A stretch of DNA of 7,877 nt from Treponema sp. GTDB taxonomy: Bacteria; Spirochaetota; Spirochaetia; Treponematales; Treponemataceae. The notes beneath the pieces were generated by a model that saw nothing but the letters and a program-made list of their open reading frames with translations, searched no databases and had not been told where the DNA came from. Numbering within the stretch: position 1 is the stretch's first letter; every line of letters starts with the position of its first letter. Shown piece after piece: positions 1 to 5,667 of the stretch. The stretch spans positions 1 through 7,877 of the forward strand of contig JAEDIW010000074.1 of NCBI GenBank assembly GCA_016296655.1. The letters run 5' to 3'. The position numbers and the translations under genes were made by a program.

Positions 1-39
1 AATAAAAACTTTGACGCTATTTCAGGCAAAGTTTTTATT
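1..39 (-). terminator. Hairpin with perfect 13-base arms, possible second terminator
   Basis: AATAAAAACTTTG at 1-13 is exactly complementary to 27-39, with a 13-base loop. Read on the minus strand the 3' arm ends in GTTTTTATT, giving a terminator-like outline, although the T run is part of the stem. It would back up the hairpin at 51-80. The symmetric ends mean it could also serve a rightward transcript from, or a leftward one into, sequence outside the window. Confidence 0.45.
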
Positions 40-93
40 ACACCTCCTGTAAAAACTCTGACATTATTTAAGGCAGAGTTAATATATTTTTTA
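4..93. repeat. Two imperfect tandem hairpin units, period 47 bases
   Basis: Two related units begin at 4 and 51 (both open with AAAAACT, 47 bases apart). Each has an inverted repeat around a 13-base loop: ACGCTATTTCAGG at 14-26 and ACATTATTTAAGG at 61-73, which are clearly similar. The arms co-vary (ACTTTG/CAAAGT in the first, ACTCTG/CAGAGT in the second), so structure rather than sequence is kept. On the minus strand the first unit is preceded by AGGAGGTG. The array may continue to the left of the window. Whether it is a duplicated terminator or part of a dispersed repeat cannot be told from here. Confidence 0.6.
51..80 (-). terminator. Intrinsic terminator of the helicase transcript
   Basis: On the minus strand, 11 bases after the helicase stop codon, AACTCTG (80-74) pairs with CAGAGTT (60-54) around a 13-base loop and runs into TTTTTAC. 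Position and T tract suit a rho-independent terminator for the capA-like/hrpA transcript, although the stem is short and low in GC. Confidence 0.55.
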
Positions 94-2709
94 GCTGTAT
101 AATTCTGTCAGAAGCCTGTACAGACTGTTAAGTTTTTCTTCTTCGTCTTCTGAAATGACTAAGGTTTCTGAAGTTTTTATTTCATCAATCAAGGTTTCAA
201 GTGAAGACAGGCTTTCGTTCAAAGCTGTTGAAAAGCCTCTTGAAACTTTGAACCAGTAGTTTCCGCTGCCGTCCGTAAATAGCGTGATAAAGCCAAGTTC
301 ACGGCTTTTTGCTTTTGCTACTGTTACGCGCAGCGTACTGTCAATTGACTGCAGCAGCGTTTTCAGACCGTTGTCCTGACTGATATGTACGTTCAGCCGG
401 CGGTTCCATGAAGATTCTTCGACAGGTTCAAGGTTTATGGAACTGACAAGTTTGAAAATGAGTTCCATTTTTTCGCCTGCAAGCAGTTCAAAGCCGTTTG
501 CAAAAATTATTTTTCCGCGCAGGCCGTTGAGCTGTTTTAAAAGGCTTTCTTCCGTTTCCTGACAGGCTGCAGTTTTAAAAATGTTCCATGGCAGAAAGAG
601 TGTTTTTTTACCTTTGACTTTTGCAAGTTCAAAGCTTTGTCCGCCAAAGCTGACGGTGTTTTGCTTTGCTTCTTCAGCTTTTGTGCCTGCGCTGGTTTTG
701 TCTGCATTTCTGGCAGTTTTTTCTTTGGAAAGTCTGGCTGCATCTGAATCTGCTGAAAGAAATGTTTTTCTTCCATGCAGTCTGCCTTTTATTGATGTCA
801 GCTGATTTTCCAGATTTTCGTCAATTTTGTTCAGCAGGGCAGAGGTAAGCGGTGAAACACTCATGGCAAATGTCCTGCTTGTTTTTACGATTTCGCCTGC
901 AACTATGAACAGAGGTTCTTTGCGGAACATGCATGAGCCTGGGTGAATTGTGATGTGTTCGGCGGTCAGGCTTCTGTAATTTTCCTTGCCTTCGCGGATA
1001 CAGACAAACTGAATCATTCCTGAGGCAATGCAGCAGAAATAGTCGTCAAGAGAGCCTGATGAACTTAGCGGAAAGCCCATGTCGCTTACAATCTGAGACA
1101 GCTGCGTGTCAATGTTTTCAATTTCTTCCATGACTTTTGCATCAAGAAAATATTTTTCGCAGAATTTTTCCCTGTTGTGCTGTTCCTGACTTGTGTACAT
1201 TTTGAAAAGTTTCAAATAGGTTGCAAAATCTCCCTGAATGTCCCTAAGTGAATGATGTGCCTGCCTTGCATCAATTTCCTGTCCTGGCGGCAGAACAAAC
1301 GGGCTTTGTGCCGAAAGAAATGAAGCTGCTGTAACTGCCTGTGCAATTACGTCCGGGTATTTTAGCAGGGCTTCTACGATTATGCGGCTGATTCTTGGTT
1401 CCAGCGGAAATTGTACCATGAGTTTGCCAATAGGCGAAAGCGTGTGGTCAGGTTCCAGGGCTTTGAGCATGTTCAGCGTTTCAACAGCCCCGATTATGCC
1501 TTCTTTGCCAGGCGAGGAGATGAAATTGAAAGATTCAAAGTCTGTAATTCCAAGTTCGGCCATGCGCAGTACAACTTCGCTTAAATCTGTGCGGTAAATT
1601 TCTTCCAGGGTGTAGGTTTCACGGGTGTCAAAGTCCTTGCGTGGAAAAAGCCTGTAGCATGTTCCGGGACAAGTTCGCCCGGCACGCCCCCTGCGCTGAT
1701 TGCATGAGGCTTTTGAAACTGGTGTTTCCTGCAGGCTTGAGGTGAAAGTTCTTGGGCTGTAATAATTTAATTTTGCAAGACCTGAGTCGATTACAGTTGT
1801 AATGCCTGCAATCGTTACGGAAGTTTCTGCAATATTTGTGGAAATTACTACCTTTTTTTTGCCAAATGGCGGCGGCGCAAAAACTTTTTCCTGTTCTTCT
1901 TTTGGCAGGCGGCCATATAGCGGAATGATGTGGATTTTGTGCCTGAAGGAAGAATGGTAAAGTCTCTGCATGCAGTCTTTTATAATTTTTTCACCAGGCA
2001 GAAAAATCAAAATGCCGCCGCTGTCATGGTTTGCAAGAACCCTGTCCAGCGTTGCTGTGATTTTGGCCAGCAGTGCTTCTGTTGCAGTTGCAGTCAATGT
2101 GCTGGCAGGAATTGCCGGAGGATCGTAGATTACGGCGACAGGGTAGGTAACTGTGTCAATCGTAACAATCGGGCAGCCGTCAAAATAATTTGAAAAAGCT
2201 TCTGCATTCATTGTGGCAGAGGAAACGACAACCTTAAAATCTTTGCGTTCTGCAAGAATTCGTTTTAAAAGCCCCAGTACAAAGTCAATGTTCAGGCTAC
2301 GCTCGTGGGCTTCGTCTACCATGATTACAGAATATTTTGACAGCCAGGGATCAAGCTTCATTTCCTGCAGCAAAATTCCGTCTGTCATGATTTTTATCCT
2401 TGTTGAAGCGTCGGTTTTGTCTTCAAAGCGCATTTTATAGCCTACAAGCCCCGGATATTCAGTTTTCAGCTGTTTTGCAATAAATTCGCTTACAGAAAGG
2501 GCTGCAATCCTTCTAGGCTGCGTAACGGCAATTATTCCGTTCTGTGAATAGCCTGCTTCATGCAGGATTACAGGAATCTGGGTGGTTTTGCCTGAGCCTG
2601 TAGGGCTTTGTACGACAATCACCTGATTTTGTGCAAGAGTGTCAAGAATTCGCTGTTTTTGTGCGTAAACGGGAAGCGCCTGGTAATTTATAGAATTATT
2701 TATTGCCAT
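91..2709 (-). CDS. hrpA: HrpA-type DEAH-box ATP-dependent RNA helicase
   Basis: An 872-residue DEAH-box (superfamily 2) helicase that unwinds or remodels RNA in the cytoplasm using ATP. Visible motifs in order: Walker A SPTGSGKTT (35-43), TQPRR (64-68), DEAH (132-135), SAT (164-166), TNIAETSVTI (291-300), and QRRGRAGR (338-345) followed by PGTCYRLF. The stretch EEIYRTDLSEVVLRM and the following helicase-associated (HA2) region are closer to HrpA and eukaryotic DEAH proteins than to HrpB. At 872 residues it is much shorter than proteobacterial HrpA (about 1300), so it lacks the long C-terminal extension; a lysine- and alanine-rich linker near 675-700 precedes a divergent tail. The ATG at 2709 has AGGAG ten bases upstream and overlaps the stop of the preceding capA-like gene, suggesting translational coupling. 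Its physiological RNA target is unknown. HrpB is the alternative label. Confidence 0.93.
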   Translation of the reverse strand: MAINNSINYQALPVYAQKQRILDTLAQNQVIVVQSPTGSGKTTQIPVILHEAGYSQNGIIAVTQPRRIAALSVSEFIAKQLKTEYPGLVGYKMRFEDKTDASTRIKIMTDGILLQEMKLDPWLSKYSVIMVDEAHERSLNIDFVLGLLKRILAERKDFKVVVSSATMNAEAFSNYFDGCPIVTIDTVTYPVAVIYDPPAIPASTLTATATEALLAKITATLDRVLANHDSGGILIFLPGEKIIKDCMQRLYHSSFRHKIHIIPLYGRLPKEEQEKVFAPPPFGKKKVVISTNIAETSVTIAGITTVIDSGLAKLNYYSPRTFTSSLQETPVSKASCNQRRGRAGRTCPGTCYRLFPRKDFDTRETYTLEEIYRTDLSEVVLRMAELGITDFESFNFISSPGKEGIIGAVETLNMLKALEPDHTLSPIGKLMVQFPLEPRISRIIVEALLKYPDVIAQAVTAASFLSAQSPFVLPPGQEIDARQAHHSLRDIQGDFATYLKLFKMYTSQEQHNREKFCEKYFLDAKVMEEIENIDTQLSQIVSDMGFPLSSSGSLDDYFCCIASGMIQFVCIREGKENYRSLTAEHITIHPGSCMFRKEPLFIVAGEIVKTSRTFAMSVSPLTSALLNKIDENLENQLTSIKGRLHGRKTFLSADSDAARLSKEKTARNADKTSAGTKAEEAKQNTVSFGGQSFELAKVKGKKTLFLPWNIFKTAACQETEESLLKQLNGLRGKIIFANGFELLAGEKMELIFKLVSSINLEPVEESSWNRRLNVHISQDNGLKTLLQSIDSTLRVTVAKAKSRELGFITLFTDGSGNYWFKVSRGFSTALNESLSSLETLIDEIKTSETLVISEDEEEKLNSLYRLLTELYS

Positions 2710-4355
2710 ATAGTATTTTCTCCTGTCTTTTCCATAATTTTTTTTCTGGATTTCAGATATTCAGCCCAAACTTTATTGCCTGATTTTTTAAGTTCGCTGA
2801 TAAAATTTTCATCCAGTTTTTTTATGACGAACTGCCATTTTGAATTGATGTATGTTGTGATGTAACATGGCTGTGATGATTTCAATTCTATGGTCTGAAA
2901 AAGTTTTTTATGTTTCGAGTCAGTATACACTTTTTTTGAAAAAGTTACATTCAGTAAAAGTCCATCTCCTGTATAATCGCGCAGAGTTTCAGGGGCATTG
3001 AATTTTGGATCCCATCGCTGTCCGCTGATTGTGTTGCCATTTGCCCGCATAATCAGTTTGCTGTCAGACAATACGCTTTCGGCCCCATTTACGGTGGCAT
3101 CGGCATTTACTGTTTCATCGGCATTGCTGCCATGAGTTCCTGAAATAGCTTTTGCCTTGAGTGCAAGCAGGTTTTCCCTGTATGCAGAATTTTTTACGAC
3201 TGTCCACGGCTTTACGACATGAGGATGATTCGCCCAGATAATGTCAACGCAGGCTTCATTTAAAAGCGTTTTGTAAAAAGATTCCTGTTCCATTTCAGTT
3301 TTAAAAACATATTCAGGTTCTGCCGTATGAAGCGAAAGAATAAAAAGATCACATTCATGACTTGCTCGTAAATTCCTCAGCTGTTCTGCAAAAAGCCTGC
3401 GCACTTCTTTCGCCGGCTTTGAAAAATTCATGTATTGTGAAAATTCTGGCCGATTCAAAATTTCTGTGGCAGCTACAAAAAGAATTTTCCAGTCCCTGAC
3501 TTCAAAGTAACTGAATGAAATATCTTTGCCTGAATTATTCATTTTGCTGGATTTGATTAAATCAAGTTTCAGCCCCGAAAAATGAACAGGCCGTGGCGAT
3601 TTTTCCGTTGCATCGGCAGTTTTTTGCGCCCATTCCGCTGTAGATTTTATGCCTTCAAGCCCCCAGTCATTTGTATGATTGTTTGCCAGCGAAAAAACGT
3701 TGAAACCTGCTTTTACAGCTTCGTTCACATAGTCAGAGTTGATTCTGAACTGAGGATAGGACATACATTCTTTAAAATCGTCCACTGTAGTTTCAATATT
3801 AGCAAACGAAAGGTCAGCGCTGCCTGTAATATCGCGGATGCCATCCCAGATTATGCTGTAATCAGACATGGAAAAATTCTGCTTGTGAGCCATTATGTCG
3901 CCTGCAAAACACAAATTGATGAAAGACTCTTTAAAGGTGACTGTGGAAGCATAAAATTCCGCATTATTTGCAAAAGCTTCTGGCTGGGTGGAGGAAACAA
4001 CATTTTTTTGCGATGCACATCCTGCAGAAAGCAGCACCCAGGCAGAGAAAAAAATCAGAGCGGTCAAATGCCAGTTTTTGAATTTTTTGTATTTTGGGTG
4101 GCTTTTGACTGGTTTTGTTCTTTTGCCAGCCACAGAAAACAAAGTGCAGACTGGCTTATCTTGCGAAACACAGTTTTGCAAGTTTTTCAAACCAGTCAAA
4201 ACCAGGCTATCCGGGGTTCCGCTGCTGCTCCAGCCGCTTCCCTCGCTTCGCTCAGTCCAGTGGCCGCCTTCGGCGCCCCTACTATCCTTGCCACAGTTTA
4301 AAAACCTAAATTGAATCAAAAATGCAAATTCCCTTGAAATTCCAAACTCCATCAC
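2700..4355 (-). CDS. CapA/PgsA-family (poly-gamma-glutamate cap type) lipoprotein, start uncertain
   Basis: A metallophosphatase-fold protein of the CapA family, probably anchored on the outside of the inner membrane and acting on a surface polymer; the substrate is unknown. Motifs: AGDIMAH (151-157), SFANIET (183-189), LANNHTNDWG (223-232), SLHTAEPEY (341-349), NHPHVVKPW (376-384), and GNTISGQ (440-446) in place of the usual SLGNF-type motif. Between the last two is an extra low-complexity stretch rich in NAD and TVN (about 411-428). The signal peptide is KFKNW plus a hydrophobic core ending LLSAGC (cysteine 113), so residues 1-112 would be removed. That leader is far too long: residues 24-50 come from a GC-rich inserted block. 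The GTG at 4355 and ATG at 4352 sit almost on a predicted transcription start. A downstream GTG at 4133 (residue 75) gives a more usual 38-residue leader but has no clear ribosome binding site. The stop overlaps the helicase start by 10 bases. Confidence 0.85.
   Translation of the reverse strand: MMEFGISREFAFLIQFRFLNCGKDSRGAEGGHWTERSEGSGWSSSGTPDSLVLTGLKNLQNCVSQDKPVCTLFSVAGKRTKPVKSHPKYKKFKNWHLTALIFFSAWVLLSAGCASQKNVVSSTQPEAFANNAEFYASTVTFKESFINLCFAGDIMAHKQNFSMSDYSIIWDGIRDITGSADLSFANIETTVDDFKECMSYPQFRINSDYVNEAVKAGFNVFSLANNHTNDWGLEGIKSTAEWAQKTADATEKSPRPVHFSGLKLDLIKSSKMNNSGKDISFSYFEVRDWKILFVAATEILNRPEFSQYMNFSKPAKEVRRLFAEQLRNLRASHECDLFILSLHTAEPEYVFKTEMEQESFYKTLLNEACVDIIWANHPHVVKPWTVVKNSAYRENLLALKAKAISGTHGSNADETVNADATVNGAESVLSDSKLIMRANGNTISGQRWDPKFNAPETLRDYTGDGLLLNVTFSKKVYTDSKHKKLFQTIELKSSQPCYITTYINSKWQFVIKKLDENFISELKKSGNKVWAEYLKSRKKIMEKTGENTIWQ
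2720..2724 (-). promoter_or_regulatory. Ribosome binding site of the helicase gene
   Basis: AGGAG on the minus strand, ten bases before the ATG at 2709, lies inside the last codons of the capA-like gene. It supports this start and coupled translation of the two overlapping genes. Confidence 0.7.
4103..4201. repeat. 13-base perfect inverted repeat with nested hairpin in the 5' part of the capA-like gene
   Basis: TTTTGACTGGTTT at 4103-4115 is exactly complementary to 4189-4201, enclosing 73 bases. Inside, TTGCGAAAC (4161-4169) pairs with GTTTTGCAA (4173-4181) with one G-T wobble around a three-base loop. The repeat directly adjoins the GC-rich block at 4207-4287 and lies immediately 5' of the signal-peptide codons on the minus strand, so both may belong to one inserted module. 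Confidence 0.6.
4207..4287. repeat. GC-rich mobile-like block flanked by CTATCC direct repeats, open in multiple frames
   Basis: CTATCC occurs at 4207-4212 and again at 4282-4287. Between them is a 69-base GC-rich block that begins GGGG and ends CCCC, in otherwise AT-rich DNA. Block plus one flank is 75 bases, a multiple of three, so it keeps the host frame open; on the plus strand all three frames are also free of stops across it. On the minus strand it encodes GAEGGHWTERSEGSG within the capA-like leader. The direct repeats look like a target duplication of a miniature inserted element. I believe similar peptide stretches recur in Treponema proteins, but that is from memory and not shown here. 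Confidence 0.5.
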
Positions 4356-4361
4356 CTAAAG

Positions 4362-4390
4362 ATAATATGTGAACCGCATGTAAAAGGCAA
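4362..4390 (-). promoter_or_regulatory. Candidate promoter of the capA-like/hrpA unit
   Basis: On the minus strand TTGCCT (4390-4385), a 17-base spacer and TATTAT (4367-4362) form a reasonable sigma-70 type promoter. The predicted transcription start falls at about 4355, on the first GTG of the long frame. The first possible start codons would then be leaderless, which argues for a start codon further downstream. Confidence 0.45.
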
Positions 4391-4392
4391 CC

Positions 4393-4440
4393 GCTGATTT
4401 GAGCTGATTTGAGTTTTATGTTACAGCATTCAACATAAAA
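4393..4440. repeat. Tandem 10-mer and 9-base inverted repeat in the divergent promoter region
   Basis: GCTGATTTGA is repeated head to tail at 4393-4402 and 4403-4412. It is followed by TTTTATGTT (4414-4422) and its exact complement AACATAAAA (4432-4440) around a nine-base loop. They lie just upstream of the leftward -35 box and could be regulator binding sites or a weak terminator. No known operator is recognised. Confidence 0.45.
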
Positions 4441-4458
4441 AAATTTTTGATTTTTTTT

Positions 4459-4469
4459 GCAAAATTTGC
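4459..4469. promoter_or_regulatory. Short palindrome upstream of the tRNA promoter
   Basis: GCAAAATTTGC is an odd-length palindrome 10 bases upstream of the tRNA -35 box, within a T- and A-rich tract that would act as an UP-element-like sequence. A protein-binding role is only a possibility. Confidence 0.25.
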
Positions 4470-4479
4470 ATTTCAGTTA

Positions 4480-4508
4480 TTGACATTTTTTCTGTGAATC
4501 TATATATT
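4480..4508 (+). promoter_or_regulatory. Promoter of tRNA-Phe
   Basis: A perfect -35 box TTGACA (4480-4485), a 17-base spacer and TATATT (4503-4508) predict a transcription start near 4515, about six bases before the mature tRNA. This near-consensus promoter is what one expects of a stable RNA gene. Confidence 0.85.
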
Positions 4509-4520
4509 ATCAAACATCAC

Positions 4521-4593
4521 GCCGCTGTAGCTCAGTTGGTAGAGCAAAGGACTGAAAATCCTTGTGTCGTCAGTTCGATTCTGACCGGTGGCA
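4521..4593 (+). tRNA. tRNA-Phe (anticodon GAA)
   Basis: The full cloverleaf can be folded by eye: acceptor stem GCCGCTG (4521-4527) with CGGTGGC (4586-4592) including two G-T pairs; D arm GCTC/GAGC (4530-4545); anticodon arm AAGGA-CTGAAAA-TCCTT (4547-4563) with GAA at 4554-4556; T arm GTCAG-TTCGATT-CTGAC (4569-4585); discriminator A at 4593. The next bases are GCA, not CCA, so the 3' CCA must be added by the CCA-adding enzyme. It is a single-gene transcript with its own promoter and terminator and marks the boundary between the leftward pair and the accessory region. Confidence 0.97.
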
Positions 4594-4595
4594 GC

Positions 4596-4628
4596 AAAAC
4601 CTGTCTGTTTTCAGACAGGTTTTTTTTT
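4596..4628 (+). terminator. Strong intrinsic terminator of tRNA-Phe
   Basis: AAAACCTGTCTG (4596-4607) pairs perfectly over 12 bases with 4612-4623 around a TTTT loop, and the T run continues to 4628. It begins only three bases after the tRNA. Confidence 0.95.
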
Positions 4629-4755
4629 GCTATGCTGAGCTTTTTGCAAAAAAAATGTAAGTGAAGACCTGAGAAAACATTGGATAAATCCTATTGAAAA
4701 TTTTTCGTAACCGTCAAACGCCCCTATTATACAACATTAACAAAGCAGCATAAAC

Positions 4756-4775
4756 TTCTACCCATGGTGGTAGAA
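4756..4775 (+). promoter_or_regulatory. Hairpin covering the ribosome binding site of the small HTH gene
   Basis: TTCTACC (4756-4762) is complementary to GGTAGAA (4769-4775) around a six-base loop containing CATGG. The likely ribosome binding site GGTGG (4766-4770) is half in the loop and half in the stem, six bases before the ATG at 4777, so the hairpin could limit translation or be a repressor site. Sequence 4629-4755 holds no gene or convincing promoter; TATTAT at 4725-4730 is a lone -10-like box. Confidence 0.4.
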
Positions 4776-4776
4776 A

Positions 4777-4947
4777 ATGAAATCATTATTAAGCAAAGAC
4801 GAAAAAACAAAACTGCTGGAAACTTTCAGAAGTTCCGATCAGACGCAGACTGCATTTGCAGAAGTAAACGGCATCAATCCAAAGACACTGGCAGGATGGA
4901 TTTACCAGCAGAGGCTTGAAGCAAGACAGAATCAGAACAATGTTTAG
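4777..4947 (+). CDS. Small helix-turn-helix protein, transposase OrfA-like
   Basis: A 56-residue protein, MKSLLSKDEKTKLL onward, with a helix, a turn and a second helix: ETFRSSDQTQTAFAEVNG (15-32) then INPKTLAGWIYQQRLEARQ (33-51). The pattern of an N-terminal helix, a glycine turn and a TLAGW recognition helix followed by a basic tail resembles the DNA-binding subunit of IS66- or IS3-type transposases (TnpA/OrfA). No catalytic transposase follows, so it is either an orphan remnant of an insertion sequence or a small independent regulator. GGTGG six bases upstream supports the start. It is the first gene of the accessory region after the tRNA. Assignment to a named IS family is not possible from the sequence alone. 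Confidence 0.6.
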   Translation: MKSLLSKDEKTKLLETFRSSDQTQTAFAEVNGINPKTLAGWIYQQRLEARQNQNNV

Positions 4948-4993
4948 TTTGTTGAACTCAAGCGGACAATAGTAAAAATCAGACAATGTTAAA
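4930..4993 (+). repeat. Near-identical 17-base direct repeats at the HTH/JetC-fragment junction
   Basis: AATCAGAACAATGTTTA (4930-4946) and AATCAGACAATGTTAAA (4977-4993) match apart from a one-base indel and the last positions, 47 bases apart. The first ends the HTH gene and the second contains the ATG of the JetC-like fragment. They may mark a recombination or duplication junction. Confidence 0.4.
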
Positions 4994-5498
4994 TGAGAAG
5001 ATAATATCAGCTAAAGAAGAAATTGCAGCTATAAATGCTGAATTAAAGCGTATTCCTTTTGGCCGTGATATTTATCAGTTCAAGATGGAAGAAAAATCAG
5101 ACCGTGCCGTTTTCTTTACAATTTGTAAGAATCTGGAACTTTATTCCGAGTCTCCAGATTTATTTACGGAACGAACAGTAAGTGATGAACAGCTTGCAGA
5201 TGATGTTCAATCGTTCTTAAACAAAATCCTTGATACAGAACAGGAAGAGGATTATTCAGATTACAGAAATTATTTTACTTATGATATGACAATCAGAAGT
5301 CATATAGGCGATGAAGAATCTGAAATGGATTTGTCAAAAAAACAGGGATCCGCAAGTGGGGGAGAAAAACAGACGCCTTACTTCATTGTCCTTGCGGCCA
5401 GCCTTATGCAGTTTTATCCTAAAGATGTTTGTTGTGCCAGAATTGCATTTATTGATGAAGCTTTTTCTGCATTGTCAAAAGAACGCATCGAACAGTAA
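4986..5498 (+). pseudogene. C-terminal ATPase fragment of a JetC/MksF-like SMC protein (Wadjet type)
   Basis: The 170-residue frame holds the end of a coiled coil (about 1-22), a linker region, then the ABC signature GSASGGEKQTPYF (121-133) and Walker B RIAFIDEAFSALS (152-164, D157-E158). The combination of GGEKQTP, LAASLMQFY and IDEAFSAL is characteristic of the large ATPase of Wadjet/MksBEF systems, which with JetA, JetB and the nuclease JetD recognises and cuts plasmids. A full JetC has about 1100 residues with an N-terminal Walker A; here everything before the second half of the coiled coil is absent, and the frame stops at ERIEQ, before the final strand and H-loop of the ATPase. No jetA, jetB or jetD is present and the ATG has no good ribosome binding site. 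It is best read as a dead fragment left by deletion. A generic SbcC-like ATPase is the alternative. Confidence 0.7.
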
Positions 5499-5577
5499 AC
5501 AAAATGGAAACATTGAAACAATTGGCTTTATAAGTCAAATCTTTGATAATTTTCAATTATAATATAATGTAGAACAT

Positions 5578-5606
5578 TTGACTTTGGACTTAAAATATGT
5601 TATATT
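5578..5606 (+). promoter_or_regulatory. Promoter of the Abi-associated RNA and toxin gene
   Basis: TTGACT (5578-5583), a 17-base spacer and TATATT (5601-5606) give a strong sigma-70 type promoter with a start near 5613. The -35 box includes the TTG that could otherwise be taken as a start codon for the downstream gene, so that codon is ruled out. A second -10-like TATAAT at 5563-5568 lacks a good -35 and could start a longer RNA near 5575. Confidence 0.7.
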
Positions 5607-5612
5607 CCAAGT

Positions 5613-5667
5613 AACATACCTGCTAGGCCTCTGCGTAAGCAAGCACACTTTGCGGGTCTTTTTTTTT
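5613..5667 (+). ncRNA. AbiF-type structured RNA, candidate antitoxin RNA
   Basis: A short structured RNA fills the whole space between promoter and toxin. ACCTGC (5618-5623) pairs with GCGGGT (5652-5657, one G-T), followed by C and nine Ts (5659-5667), which forms an intrinsic terminator abutting the ATG at 5668. Inside the loop, TGC-GTAA-GCA (5632-5641) gives a GNRA-capped mini-hairpin; GGCCT (5626-5630) with GGGTC (5654-5658) and GCAAG with CTTTGC are competing pairings. Family knowledge: Abi_2/AbiF genes are stably associated with a conserved upstream RNA, reported to neutralise the protein as an RNA antitoxin. If transcription begins near 5575 the RNA would also include the hairpin TATGTTA (5596-5602) with TAACATA (5612-5618), whose loop CCAA can pair with TTGG at 5584-5587 as a pseudoknot. 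The 5' end is unresolved. Confidence 0.72.

Noticed and set aside
1..85. CRISPR array
   Set aside because: Only two imperfect 47-base units without constant repeats and variable spacers; the conserved part is the stem-loop shape.
581..2440. Several plus-strand frames of 60-87 codons within the helicase gene
   Set aside because: All are antisense to a helicase with a complete motif set, and none has a domain or start signal.
3582..4314. Plus-strand open frames opposite the capA-like gene (3582-4301, 3988-4314, 4115-4309)
   Set aside because: They are antisense to a gene with clear CapA motifs, have no recognisable domain, and their length comes from the stop-free GC-rich block.
4593..4596. 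Encoded CCA end of the tRNA
   Set aside because: The bases after the discriminator are GCA, so the CCA is not encoded.
4789..4986. Minus-strand frame of 65 codons opposite the small HTH gene
   Set aside because: No ribosome binding site or domain; the opposite strand has a good HTH protein with a ribosome binding site.
5522..5550. Additional promoter TTGGCT-17-GATAAT upstream of the Abi locus
   Set aside because: Both boxes are weak compared with TTGACT-17-TATATT just downstream, and AT-rich sequence gives such matches often.
5311..5562. Plus-strand frame overlapping the end of the JetC fragment
   Set aside because: A shadow frame; its tail after 5498 does not resemble the missing JetC C-terminus, so a simple frameshift does not repair the gene.
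5578..5667. N-terminal extension of the Abi protein from TTG 5578
   Set aside because: The TTG is part of a -35 box and the extension covers the -10 box and a hairpin with a nine-T tract; family proteins begin at about the ATG at 5668.
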